From NCBI RefSeq assembly GCF_025950085.1, contig NZ_JAPDDS010000002.1, forward strand, positions 186,001 through 250,000: a stretch of DNA of 64,000 nucleotides, written 5' to 3'. The stretch's first letter is position 1. Every line of letters starts with the position of its first letter. Below the pieces are notes generated by a model. It was not told the DNA's origin. It saw only the letters and a list, made by a program, of their open reading frames with translations, and did no database searches. The position numbers and the translations under genes were made by a program. Below, in pieces: positions 8,796 through 19,922 of the stretch. This DNA is from Luteolibacter flavescens. GTDB taxonomy: Bacteria > Verrucomicrobiota > Verrucomicrobiia > Verrucomicrobiales > Akkermansiaceae.

Positions 8796-9203
8796 TTACG
8801 GGCGGCGCTTGAGGCGGAGCTGGGCCAGCGACTTGGAGATGACGGCCTGGAGGTGGGCCACCTCTTCGGCGTCGTGGTCGTGGGAGATGCCCTTGAGCTG
8901 CTCTTCGGCACGCTTCATGGCTTCCTCGACCTTCGCCTCGTCCACCTGCTCCTCGCCCATGGCCATGTCGGTGAGGACATTGACCTTGTGCTCGGTGACT
9001 TCCGCGAAGCCGGTGCCGATCGCGAGGATGACGGTCTTGCCGTCCTTCTCGTAGCGGAGTTCACCGGGCTGCAGCGCCGTCACCAGCGCGGCGTGGCCGT
9101 CCAGGATGCCCAGCTCGCCATCGGCGCCGGGCAGGTAGACGTTCGTGACCGTGTCGGAAAAGATCTTCTTCTCCGGGGTGACGATTTCGAGGTGTAGAGC
9201 CAT
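8796..9203 (-). CDS. atpC: ATP synthase F1 epsilon subunit
   Basis: A 135-residue epsilon subunit, the central-stalk protein that contacts the c-ring and can inhibit ATP hydrolysis. The N-terminal beta-sandwich shows LEIVTPEKKIFSD and the conserved LPGADGELGILDGHAALVTAL. The C-terminal half is the helical hairpin (VDEAKVEEAMKRAEEQLKG). It is the last gene of the operon, 94 bases after atpD, and is followed by a terminator. Confidence 0.96.
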   Translation of the reverse strand: MALHLEIVTPEKKIFSDTVTNVYLPGADGELGILDGHAALVTALQPGELRYEKDGKTVILAIGTGFAEVTEHKVNVLTDMAMGEEQVDEAKVEEAMKRAEEQLKGISHDHDAEEVAHLQAVISKSLAQLRLKRRP

Positions 9204-9297
9204 GTTCGGAAGTCAGAGGTCAGAAGCCGGAACCCCGGAATTTCATGAAGCCGGGCAAAGGCACCCGGCTTCCGAAATCCGATGTCCGGTCTCCGGA

Positions 9298-10875
<1,578 letters not shown>

Positions 10876-10887
10876 GCCCTGCGGTTC

Positions 10888-11787
10888 TTACTGCATGGCC
10901 CTCATGGCCGTGGTGATTTCGAGAAGCTCGGCGGTGATGGCAGCCTGGCGGAGCTTGTTGTATTCAAGCGTGAGTTCCTTGATGAACTTCTTCGCGTTGT
11001 CGGTGGCGCCCTTCATGGCGACCATCCGTGCGGAGTGCTCGGAGGCGCGGCTCTCGACCAGCATCTGATAGACCTGGAAGTTGATGTAGAGCGGCAGCAG
11101 GGTATCGAGCACGTCCTTGCCGGTGGGCTCGAAGAGGTAATCCTTCGAGAGCGCGGCGGCGTGGTCCGTTTCCTTCACGGAGACGTCCTTGCCCATGCCC
11201 TCGTAGGCCTGCTTCTCGCCGAGGTCGGCGGTCGAGATCGGCAGGAGCTGCACGATGGTCGGCTCCTGGCGCATCACGGTGACGTAGTTCGAGAAAGCGA
11301 CGCTGACCTTGCTGTAGCCGCCCTCGAGGAAGGCCTTGGTCAGGAACTTCGCGATCGGGCGGGCCTCGGAGAAGGGCACCGGGTCCTTCACCTCGAAGTC
11401 GGCCACCATGTTGCGACCGGCCTTCGCGAATTGGGCGCGCAGCTTGCGGCCCACGGTGACGATGTCGGCGTCCTTCGAGACCTCGGCGCGGATCATCTTG
11501 CCGAGGTTCGTATTGAGGCCGCCGCAGAGCCCCTTGTCCGTGGAGATGATCAGCACCAGCTCCTTGCCGCTTTCCTTTGCCTGGAGGAGCGGGTGAGCTT
11601 CCTCACCCACGTTTTCCTTCAGGTTCACCAGGACCTTGTTCAGCAGGTCCGCGTAGTCGCGGCCTGCCAGCGCCTGGTCCTGCGCCTTCTTCATCTTGGC
11701 GGCGGCGACAAGCTGCATCGCCCGCGTGATCTGGGCGGTGTTCTTGACCGACTTGATGCGCCGGCGGATGTCGCGGAGGTTGGCCAT
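10888..11787 (-). CDS. atpG: ATP synthase F1 gamma subunit
   Basis: A 299-residue central-stalk subunit. The N-terminal helix MANLRDIRRRIKSVKNTAQIT and the C-terminal helix ending LEYNKLRQAAITAELLEITTAMRAMQ (cited in parts) form the coiled coil that turns inside the alpha/beta hexamer. The Rossmann-like middle has LVLIISTDKGLCGGLNT. Length and motifs are normal. It lies 67 bases after atpA and 126 before atpD. Confidence 0.97.
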   Translation of the reverse strand: MANLRDIRRRIKSVKNTAQITRAMQLVAAAKMKKAQDQALAGRDYADLLNKVLVNLKENVGEEAHPLLQAKESGKELVLIISTDKGLCGGLNTNLGKMIRAEVSKDADIVTVGRKLRAQFAKAGRNMVADFEVKDPVPFSEARPIAKFLTKAFLEGGYSKVSVAFSNYVTVMRQEPTIVQLLPISTADLGEKQAYEGMGKDVSVKETDHAAALSKDYLFEPTGKDVLDTLLPLYINFQVYQMLVESRASEHSARMVAMKGATDNAKKFIKELTLEYNKLRQAAITAELLEITTAMRAMQ

Positions 11788-11854
11788 TTCAGGAAGGAGC
11801 TAGGAGCGGAAAGCAGGGAGAAAAGGAGACGGATACCGGGGACCGGGGTCGGAA

Positions 11855-13396
<1,542 letters not shown>

Positions 13397-13455
13397 GGGA
13401 CGAGTTTGCTAGATTTTCAGAGTTTCAGTTTCAGCAATGGCGGAGATGCCGGTAA

Positions 13456-13848
13456 TCAGAATGCTTCAGCGAGGCGGTCGAGGCGGCCCTTCACGGAACC
13501 GTCGAAGACGTCGTTTCCGACGCGGATCTTGAGTCCACCGAGGAGCTCGGGGGTGACTCGGTATTCGAAAGTGAGGTCGTTCCCGTACTTCGCCTCGAGG
13601 CCGGAGACGACGCGCTGCTGCGACGGCAGGTCGAGCTGCGCGGCGCTCTCCACGATGACGTGGCGGCGCTGCAACTCGAGGCGGACGAGGCGCTGCAGTG
13701 CGGAGAGGATGCCGCGGTAGTCACGTGGCTTTTGCGCCACGATGATCTTGATCGCGTTGGAAAGCTTGGCCTCGTCAAAACGACCGTCCGTCTGGCAGAG
13801 CCGGAAAATGCGGCGGGCTTCGGCGTTGGCGACCTTGGAGATCTTCAT
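13456..13848 (-). CDS. atpH: ATP synthase F1 delta subunit (short)
   Basis: A 130-residue delta/OSCP subunit, which joins the peripheral stalk to the hexamer. The C-terminal hallmark is clear: VTPELLGGLKIRVGNDVFDGSVKGRLDRL. At 130 residues it is shorter than the usual 175-185, with an abbreviated N-terminal helical domain. Position between atpF and atpA and the C-terminal motif make the call firm. Short deltas are found in some deep-branching phyla. Confidence 0.92.
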   Translation of the reverse strand: MKISKVANAEARRIFRLCQTDGRFDEAKLSNAIKIIVAQKPRDYRGILSALQRLVRLELQRRHVIVESAAQLDLPSQQRVVSGLEAKYGNDLTFEYRVTPELLGGLKIRVGNDVFDGSVKGRLDRLAEAF

Positions 13849-13890
13849 GACGAGGTGGCGAGGGAATGAAAGGGTGGATCAGGGTCAGGA

Positions 13891-14445
13891 TCAGGCTTCG
13901 ACCGAAGCGAGGGCTTCCTGATTGATGCGGGACTGGTCGTCGGAGGTGAGCACCTTGCCGGTGACCTGCGCGGTGGTCGCGGTGACGAGGCGGCCGAATT
14001 CGGCCTTGAGCTCGGCCTTGATGGCGGCGCGCTCGGCGGCGGCGGCAGCCTCGGCCTTGGCGAGGATCTGCTGGGCGGAAGCGATGGCTTCCTGGGCCTT
14101 TTGCTCGGAAAGGGCGGCGGCGCTGGTCTTGGCTTCGTTCACCAGACGGGCGGCGTCTTCATTCGCCTTTGCGATGGCTTCGGCGGTGGTGCGCTCGGAC
14201 TCGGCGAGCTGCAGCTCGATCTGCTTCAGCTTTGCCTCGCCCTCGGCGATGCGACTGCGGCGCTGCTCAAGCATCGCGACGATCGGGCCGAACGCGAACT
14301 TCTTCAGCAGGAACAGCGTGATCGCGAAGCTGATCACCTGGGCGATGAAATTCGCCGTGTGAAGATGGAACGTCTGGCTGATTTCGGTCAGCGGATTGGC
14401 CGATGTTTCGGCAAGGATCGTGGTTCCAAGCAGCTCGGAGATCAT
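13891..14445 (-). CDS. atpF: ATP synthase Fo b subunit
   Basis: A 184-residue peripheral-stalk subunit. A membrane helix (about residues 32-52, NFIAQVISFAITLFLLKKFA) is followed by GPIVAMLEQRRSRIAEGE and a long charged, Ala-rich coiled coil to the C-terminus. The short polar segment before the helix is typical. It lies after a strong intercistronic hairpin that separates it from atpE, which may lower its expression relative to the c subunit. Confidence 0.95.
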   Translation of the reverse strand: MISELLGTTILAETSANPLTEISQTFHLHTANFIAQVISFAITLFLLKKFAFGPIVAMLEQRRSRIAEGEAKLKQIELQLAESERTTAEAIAKANEDAARLVNEAKTSAAALSEQKAQEAIASAQQILAKAEAAAAAERAAIKAELKAEFGRLVTATTAQVTGKVLTSDDQSRINQEALASVEA

Positions 14446-14500
14446 GAGCGGTAGCGGTGAGCGATGAAGGACAGACTGGCGGACGGACGGAAAGGGAAAG

Positions 14501-14531
14501 TCTCCCGGGAGCGACGGTCGCTCCCGGGAGA
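14501..14531 (-). promoter_or_regulatory. Strong intercistronic hairpin between atpE and atpF
   Basis: A near-perfect 31-base inverted repeat: TCTCCCGGGAGC (12 bases) pairs with GCTCCCGGGAGA around a 7-base GACGGTC loop. It starts 10 bases after the atpE stop on the message and has no following U-run, so it is not a classical terminator. It may protect the atpB-atpE 3' end after processing or slow transcription. Confidence 0.75.
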
Positions 14532-14541
14532 GAAGCGCGGA

Positions 14542-14772
14542 TTAGAGCGCGCCCTTGGTAAGGAAGATCGCGAAGATCACGATACCTTCGATAAGGGCGG
14601 CGAGAATGATCGAGAGGGTCAGGATGTTACCTGCGGCACCCGGGTTGCGGCCGGTGGCTTCAGCAGCCTTCGAGCCGAGGAGGCCGATGCCGATGGCAGC
14701 GCCGAGGGCGGCGAAAGCGACGGCGATGTGGTAGCTGTTGAAAGCAGCGAGGGTGGTGATGATGTCGTTCAT
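14542..14772 (-). CDS. atpE: ATP synthase Fo c subunit
   Basis: A 76-residue two-helix proteolipid of the rotor ring. Helix 1 is AFAALGAAIGIGLLGSKAAEA, the polar loop has TGRNPGAAG, and helix 2 carries the ion-binding Glu in ILAALIEGIVIFAIF. The residue after the Glu is Gly rather than the Ser/Thr of sodium-binding rings, and no Gln is seen at the matching helix-1 position, so proton coupling is inferred. It follows atpB by 83 bases. Confidence 0.96.
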   Translation of the reverse strand: MNDIITTLAAFNSYHIAVAFAALGAAIGIGLLGSKAAEATGRNPGAAGNILTLSIILAALIEGIVIFAIFLTKGAL

Positions 14773-14855
14773 GGTCGGTTATATGGACGGTTCTGGGGCC
14801 CCGGCCCCCACGCTCGCAATGGCATGGTCTGGCGCGGGAAATCTTTCTGGGCGCT

Positions 14856-15746
14856 TCAGTGGTGCGAGCCTTCGGAGTGTTCCTCGTCGTGGTGTTCGCA
14901 GATCAGCTTCAGGAAAACGGAAGTCAGGAGGGTGAAGACGACGGCCTGGATGAGGCCGACGAGCAGCTCCATGAAGTAGAAGGGGAGCGGCGGCAGCCAC
15001 ATGAGCCACTTCGGCACCACCATCTGCATGGACTCGAGGACGTTCTCACCGGCGAAGATATTGCCGAAGAGACGGAAGGAGAGGGCGACGGGGCGGACGG
15101 CGATCGAGATGAGCTCGAGGATACCCACGGCACCGAAGACGACGATCATGAAGATCTTCATGAGGCCGCCGAATTGACCCTTCGGCGAGAAGATGTGGCC
15201 GAAGAAACCACCGGCGCCGTTTTCGCTGAAAGCCCAGTAGAACCAAAGGACTGCGAAGGTCATGGCCATCGCGGCGGTCTGGTTCAGGTCCGCATTTGCA
15301 CCGCGGAGGAAGGGGATGAAGGAATCACCGGGCTTGTCCTGAGCGAGGCCGACAGTGCCCACGCCGGGAATGAGGCCGGCCCAGTTCGTGAAGAGGATGA
15401 GGAAGAAGAGACCGCCGAAGAACCAGAAGGTGCGCTTCACGAGGTGCGCGCCAAGGATTCCCTCGAGGAAGTTGTAGAGGCCCTCGACGATCGCCTCGGC
15501 GAAGTTCTGAAGACCGGCGGGGACCAGCGCCATCTTCTTGGTAGCGGCCTGGGCGAAGAAAATGATCACCCCGGCGACGATCCAGGTCATGACCATGGAA
15601 TTCGTGATCGGCAGCGGTCCGAGGTGGAAGATCGTCTCGGCGTGGAGCGGAAGCTCGTCGTGGCCACCATGACCACCGGCTGCGAATGCCGGCGCCGCGC
15701 CGCAAAGGAAGGCGAGAAGGGTAGGGATGAGTGGGCGAGAGGTCAT
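14856..15746 (-). CDS. atpB: ATP synthase Fo a subunit
   Basis: A 296-residue proton-channel subunit, first gene of the operon. It begins with an N-terminal signal-like segment (MTSRPLIPTLLAFLCGAAPAFA) and a His-rich stretch, then several membrane helices. The essential arginine lies in ALSFRLFGNIFAGE, and the last helix reads LIQAVVFTLLTSVF before a His/Glu-rich tail. The start at the signal-like segment is preferred to an ATG 14 codons upstream. No atpI gene is seen before it. Confidence 0.95.
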   Translation of the reverse strand: MTSRPLIPTLLAFLCGAAPAFAAGGHGGHDELPLHAETIFHLGPLPITNSMVMTWIVAGVIIFFAQAATKKMALVPAGLQNFAEAIVEGLYNFLEGILGAHLVKRTFWFFGGLFFLILFTNWAGLIPGVGTVGLAQDKPGDSFIPFLRGANADLNQTAAMAMTFAVLWFYWAFSENGAGGFFGHIFSPKGQFGGLMKIFMIVVFGAVGILELISIAVRPVALSFRLFGNIFAGENVLESMQMVVPKWLMWLPPLPFYFMELLVGLIQAVVFTLLTSVFLKLICEHHDEEHSEGSHH

Positions 15747-15773
15747 GCCAAGAAGCGTTTCGGCGGAAACGCG

Positions 15774-15833
15774 CGGCGGCTGTATCAAAGGACTTTGTAA
15801 TGGCGCAAGGGCTATTTGTGAAAAATTTCACAA
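15774..15833 (-). promoter_or_regulatory. Candidate atp operon promoter with Crp/Fnr-type palindrome
   Basis: TTGTGAAA-AA-TTTCACAA at 15816-15833 is a perfect palindrome and contains TGTGA-N6-TCACA, the consensus for CRP-family regulators. Downstream on the minus strand are TTGCGC (15808-15803), 16 bases, then GATACA (15786-15781), a weak -35/-10 pair that would start transcription near 15774. The palindrome would be centred near -50. Confidence 0.6.
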
Positions 15834-15872
15834 GCTCTCTGAAACGCTGGTTTCGTGCAAGTTACGACTGCT

Positions 15873-17219
15873 TCAAAGAGCACTCCGAACTGCATGTAAA
15901 ACAAGCTCGGCGCGGGTGCCCAGAACGATGCCCTCTTTCCCCACCCCGCAGGCCGCCACGACGCGGAATCCCTGGGCCAGCGATTGGGCGATGAGTTCCT
16001 CCGCGGGCAGGCAGATCCGGCCGCCGGTCTCCACAAGGGAAAAGGCGAGCGGGCCCGCCCCGTGGTAGGAGCGGTAGATGACCTCGGTGCAGACGAGCCG
16101 GTCGGAGTCGCGGAAGTCGAAGGCGAAGTCGTACGGCTTTCCCTCATGCCGCATCCCGCGGGCCAGCGAGGCGGCGATATCGCCCGCCTCCAGGGGTGGC
16201 CGCAGGATGACAAAGGCATCCACCTCCAGGGTATCCGTCACGGGCCGGAAGCGGACGCCGTCCTTCTTCGCCTCCAGGAAGACCACGGGGTCGCCCGCCC
16301 CGGCCGGGATCTCCAGGCCGATCTCCGCCCGCTGGGACTCGCTGCCGATGAAGAACGCGACGTGCGGCCAGTAGCCGGGGAGGAAGAGATTGGTCATCGC
16401 GTCATCGTGCCGGGTGACGAAGATATCGCCGGGCTTCGCGAGCCGCAGGATTTTCTCGCGGAGCTCCGGGGTGATGCGCTTCGGCGCGCCGGGTGGCTTC
16501 ACCCCCGGCTGGCGCAACTCCGAGATGGCGCGGCCGGACCACTCGAAGACGCCGAAGACGGACTGCTTCCACGCGGAGCGGTGGCGACGGATGAAGGAGT
16601 GCCAGCCATACGCGAGGCGGCGGCGCAGGATGTCCCGCTTCCTCCGCTCGATCCACTCGTCCTCAGTCTCTAACAGATCGATGGCGGATGCCAGCTCGGG
16701 ATCGCCCGCGAGGTCCGCGATGGAACTACGGTGCCTCTCGTAGAAGAGGACCGCCTCGCGGAACTGCATCAGCCGCGCGGGATCCGTGGTGGCGCGGAAG
16801 AGCGCGGTGAAGGTCTTCCGCGGGATGCCGTGCAGCGCGGACGGCTCGTCCAGCTTCTTCGCCAGCAGCGGATGGCCGCCCGCCAGCGCGGCCAGGCTCC
16901 GCGCCTGCCGCAGCAGCAGGCAGGCGGCGGCGAAGGCCACGGCGAATGCGGGCAGCCGCCTCTCCCACCCGCCCATGCGTGGCGAGCACGCCTGCTCCAG
17001 CTCCGCCACCGTGGAAAGCAGCGCGCCACGCACGCCCAAGTACTGCGCGTATCGTACTCGCAGCGCCTCGTCCTCGTCCGGCGTGAAGTAGCCTCGCGCC
17101 GACGCGGCATCGAGGAAGGGCACGGCAAGGCCGCCACGCGCCACGGCGGTGGCACCGGCCACGGTCCGCGCTCCCTCGCGGACAAGTGGATCACAGGCGG
17201 CATGACAAGCATCACTCAT
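15873..17219 (-). CDS. YiiX/YebB-like permuted NlpC/P60 cysteine hydrolase
   Basis: A 448-residue protein. The C-terminal third fits the circularly permuted papain-like YiiX family: LAKPGDIFVTRHDDAMTNLF, WPHVAFFIG with the candidate catalytic His, FLEAKKDGVRF, then GKPYDFAFDF and RLVCTEVIYRSY with the candidate catalytic Cys. The N-terminal 250 residues are helical, Ala/Arg-rich and unassigned. Family members act on amide or lipid-ester substrates in the envelope. It is adjacent to the ATP synthase operon but separated by its promoter. Confidence 0.72.
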   Translation of the reverse strand: MSDACHAACDPLVREGARTVAGATAVARGGLAVPFLDAASARGYFTPDEDEALRVRYAQYLGVRGALLSTVAELEQACSPRMGGWERRLPAFAVAFAAACLLLRQARSLAALAGGHPLLAKKLDEPSALHGIPRKTFTALFRATTDPARLMQFREAVLFYERHRSSIADLAGDPELASAIDLLETEDEWIERRKRDILRRRLAYGWHSFIRRHRSAWKQSVFGVFEWSGRAISELRQPGVKPPGAPKRITPELREKILRLAKPGDIFVTRHDDAMTNLFLPGYWPHVAFFIGSESQRAEIGLEIPAGAGDPVVFLEAKKDGVRFRPVTDTLEVDAFVILRPPLEAGDIAASLARGMRHEGKPYDFAFDFRDSDRLVCTEVIYRSYHGAGPLAFSLVETGGRICLPAEELIAQSLAQGFRVVAACGVGKEGIVLGTRAELVLHAVRSAL

Positions 17220-17380
17220 CTTTCACACAGCATTTCATGTACGATGCCTATCGTAAAGCGCGGGGCTCCGGGAGGGTGCCGGACAGCCGCCAGCCCCCGT
17301 GGCTCTAGGCGTGGCAAGGAATTGCACTGTTGTATTTTAGCTTGCCAAAACACGGAGTCACACGCAATACCGTCGTCGCC

Positions 17381-17656
17381 ATGAACAAAGCTGAACTTGT
17401 TGAAGCCATCCAGAAAGCCCTCGGCAAAGACGCGACCAAGCGCGCCGCCGAAGACTCCCTTGCCGCCGTCCTCGGATCGATCGAGAAGGGTATCAAGAAG
17501 GATAAGAAGGTCCAGATCATCGGCTTCGGCACCTTCGAAGTGAAGAAGCGCGCCGCCCGCCAGGGCCGCAACCCGAAGACCGGCGAAGCGATGAAGATCG
17601 CCGCGTCGAAGTCCGTGGGCTTCAAGGCTTCCTCGACCCTGAAGGCCGGCCTCTGA
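17381..17656 (+). CDS. HU-type nucleoid DNA-binding protein
   Basis: A 91-residue histone-like protein of the HU/IHF family. It starts MNKAELVEAIQKAL and has VQIIGFGTFEVKKRAARQGRNPKTGE, the beta-arm segment containing the conserved Arg-Asn-Pro that inserts into the DNA minor groove, and ends FKASSTLKAGL. It compacts and bends DNA as a dimer. The start is the internal ATG that gives normal HU length. A strong terminator follows. Whether it is HU or IHF cannot be decided; one subunit is present. Confidence 0.95.
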   Translation: MNKAELVEAIQKALGKDATKRAAEDSLAAVLGSIEKGIKKDKKVQIIGFGTFEVKKRAARQGRNPKTGEAMKIAASKSVGFKASSTLKAGL

Positions 17657-17722
17657 TTGGCACTGTCCCAGGCGCCGCTTCTTCTTGAAAAGGAATCGGC
17701 GCCACTTGCCTGAAAATCCAAA

Positions 17723-17763
17723 AACAACGACCCCGGCCGATCCGCCGGGGTTGTTGTTTTTTC
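17723..17763 (+). terminator. Rho-independent terminator after HU gene
   Basis: AACGACCCCGGC pairs with GCCGGGGTTGTT (one G-U pair) around a short loop, extended by A-T pairs and ending in a run of six T. Confidence 0.93.
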
Positions 17764-17787
17764 AAAGAATCGCTTTTCACCCGGTAA

Positions 17788-18465
17788 ATGAAACCGCGCA
17801 TCACCCTCGCCGAGACCACGCTGCCGGACGGCACCGTGCTCGGACTGCACGAACACGACGGCCGCCGCTACCTCCAGCATGGCACGAACCAGCTCGCAGG
17901 TCCCGTGACCCGCGTGAGCGAGCGCGAGCTGGGCCGCATCGGCTGCGCGCCCTTCAAGCCCGTGCGCCAGCCGAAGGTGTGGATCGTGGGCATGGGCCTC
18001 GGTGAGATCCTCGCCGGTGCGATGGAGAGCCTGCTCCAGAAGCGCGCCACCTTCCACATCGCCGAAGCATGGCCGGTGGTCGTGAAGTGGCACCGGGAAT
18101 TCATCTCCGAGAGCGCGGCCCTGACCGACTCACGCGTGGAAATCCACTCCGATCCGGGTCCGGAGGGCCTGCACGCCTTCGCTGGCGAGCTGCATGCCGT
18201 GCTGATTCATGCGGACACCTCGCCGCTCTGGAACAAGGAGAAGGGCCTGCACGAGAACACCCGCTGGCTCGCAGCGGTCCACGGAGCCCTGCAGCCCGGC
18301 GGCCTGTTAGCCGTGGCCTCTTCGCGTCCCGTTCCAGATATCGAGCGGAAGCTAAGCCGCGCCGGCTTTGAGACCGTACGTCACGAGATCGATGCCACTC
18401 CGAATGCGCGCCGCCCGCGCCGTCACTTCCTTTGGCTTGCCCGGAAAGGCAAATCCGAAGATTAA
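17788..18465 (+). CDS. Spermidine synthase-like methyltransferase fold protein
   Basis: A 225-residue protein. The N-terminal part (TLPDGTVLGLHEHDGRRYLQ) resembles the small beta domain of spermidine synthase-like proteins. The middle has VWIVGMGLGEILAGAMESL, a Rossmann SAM-binding glycine loop, and LIHADTSPLW at the place of the second acidic motif. The C-terminal RHFLWLARKG fits a fold end. Catalytic residues for polyamine synthesis are not clear, so the substrate is unknown. It follows the HU terminator and ends 23 bases before an HlyD-like gene. Confidence 0.65.
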   Translation: MKPRITLAETTLPDGTVLGLHEHDGRRYLQHGTNQLAGPVTRVSERELGRIGCAPFKPVRQPKVWIVGMGLGEILAGAMESLLQKRATFHIAEAWPVVVKWHREFISESAALTDSRVEIHSDPGPEGLHAFAGELHAVLIHADTSPLWNKEKGLHENTRWLAAVHGALQPGGLLAVASSRPVPDIERKLSRAGFETVRHEIDATPNARRPRRHFLWLARKGKSED

Positions 18466-18488
18466 AATCGCTAATCCCCACACCCCTG

Positions 18489-19904
18489 ATGAAATATCTT
18501 CCCCTCCTAGCAGCCACGCTCGCCGCGGCTCCCGCCGCCGAGGTCACTGTCGAGAGCAAGCCGCTTCGCATTGAACGGAGTTTCACCGCGACGCTCCTGC
18601 CCGCGAAGCCGCACCTGGTCTCCATCGATCCGGAGGGCTGGGCCGACTTCACCATCGAGTCCATCATTCCACATGGCACTGCCGTGAAGAAGGGCGACGT
18701 GCTGGTGAAATTCGACCGCGAATCCTATGACCGCAAGCTGGAAGACACCCGCCGCACGGTGCAGGCGCAGGCACTCTCGCTGGCCAGCCAGGAACTCGCT
18801 TTCCAGAAGCTGGAGGAGGAAACGACGCTGAAGCTGGCCGCCTCGAAGCGCGCGCAGCGCGTCGCCGCGGAAGAGCTGGCGTACTTCACCGCCACGGGTC
18901 GCAAGACCCAGGAGGAGGAAATCGCCGACAACTTCGAAGGCGTGAAGCGTCGCCTCGAAGCCGCGCAGGAAGAGCTGAAGCAGCTCAAGATGATGTACGA
19001 CGCGGACGATCTCACGGAGCAGACCGAGGAGATCATCCTCAAGCGCCAGGAGTATGCCGTGAAGTCCGCCGAGCTGGACCTGAAGCATGCCGAGCTGGCG
19101 ACCAAGCGTTCGCTGGAAGTGCTGATGCCACGCCGTGCCGAAGGCCTCGAGACCGATGCGAAGTCCACCGCGATCGATCTGGAGAAGGCGGAGAAGAACC
19201 TGCCACGCGCGCTTGAAAACGCGCGCCTCGATCTTGAGGCCGGTCGCATCGGTGCCGCCCGCGCGAAGCAGGATCTGGCTGAGATGGAAAAGGATGCCGG
19301 GCTGCTGGAGCTGAAGGCACCGGAAGACGGTGTCTTCTACTATGGCTCGCTGGACGAGGGTCGCTGGACGCTGGGCGAACTCGCCCGTTCGCTGGTGAAG
19401 GGTGGCAAGGTGCCCTTCGTCCGCCCTTTCGCCTCGGTGGTGCCTGCCGAGCCGGATCTCCAACTCATCGCCCACGTGGATGAGGCCACCGCACGCACGC
19501 TGGCCAAGCCGCTGAAGGGCAGCTTGACCGCTGCGGGTCGCGAGGATGTCGCGCTGACCGCCACGCTGGAGACCATCGCCACCATCCCGGCGGCCGATGG
19601 CAAGTACCGCGTGGACCTGACCCCGGAATGGCCGGAGGATGAGAAGCTGGAATTCCCCGCCGACCTGAACGTGGCCGCGGGCATGAATTTCGAGTGCCGC
19701 TTCGTCGTGTATCACGCAGACCAGGCGATCACACTGCCTGCAAAAGCCCTGCAGCCCGCCGAGGGTGGCGCATGGACCGTGCAGGTGAAGTCCGCCGATG
19801 GGAAGGCCACGCCACGCCCGGTCGTCCGCGGCCGTGTCTCCGGCGACAAGATCGAGATCACCAGCGGTCTCGAGAACGGCCAAGTGGTGGTCATCCCGGA
19901 CTAA
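18489..19904 (+). CDS. HlyD-like periplasmic adaptor protein
   Basis: A 471-residue exported protein with a signal peptide (MKYLPLLAATLAAAPAAE). Residues about 55-90 form half a lipoyl domain (IIPHGTAVKKGDVLVKFDRESYD). A long coiled coil rich in Glu/Lys/Ala covers about residues 80-260. The second lipoyl half (LLELKAPEDGVFYYG) and beta-barrel segments follow. This is the domain order of membrane fusion proteins of RND/ABC exporters. No transporter gene is adjacent, so it may be a stand-alone adaptor. It is 18 bases before the toroid protein gene, probably co-transcribed. Confidence 0.75.
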   Translation: MKYLPLLAATLAAAPAAEVTVESKPLRIERSFTATLLPAKPHLVSIDPEGWADFTIESIIPHGTAVKKGDVLVKFDRESYDRKLEDTRRTVQAQALSLASQELAFQKLEEETTLKLAASKRAQRVAAEELAYFTATGRKTQEEEIADNFEGVKRRLEAAQEELKQLKMMYDADDLTEQTEEIILKRQEYAVKSAELDLKHAELATKRSLEVLMPRRAEGLETDAKSTAIDLEKAEKNLPRALENARLDLEAGRIGAARAKQDLAEMEKDAGLLELKAPEDGVFYYGSLDEGRWTLGELARSLVKGGKVPFVRPFASVVPAEPDLQLIAHVDEATARTLAKPLKGSLTAAGREDVALTATLETIATIPAADGKYRVDLTPEWPEDEKLEFPADLNVAAGMNFECRFVVYHADQAITLPAKALQPAEGGAWTVQVKSADGKATPRPVVRGRVSGDKIEITSGLENGQVVVIPD

Positions 19905-19922
19905 CTTCTCACCGATCACCCC

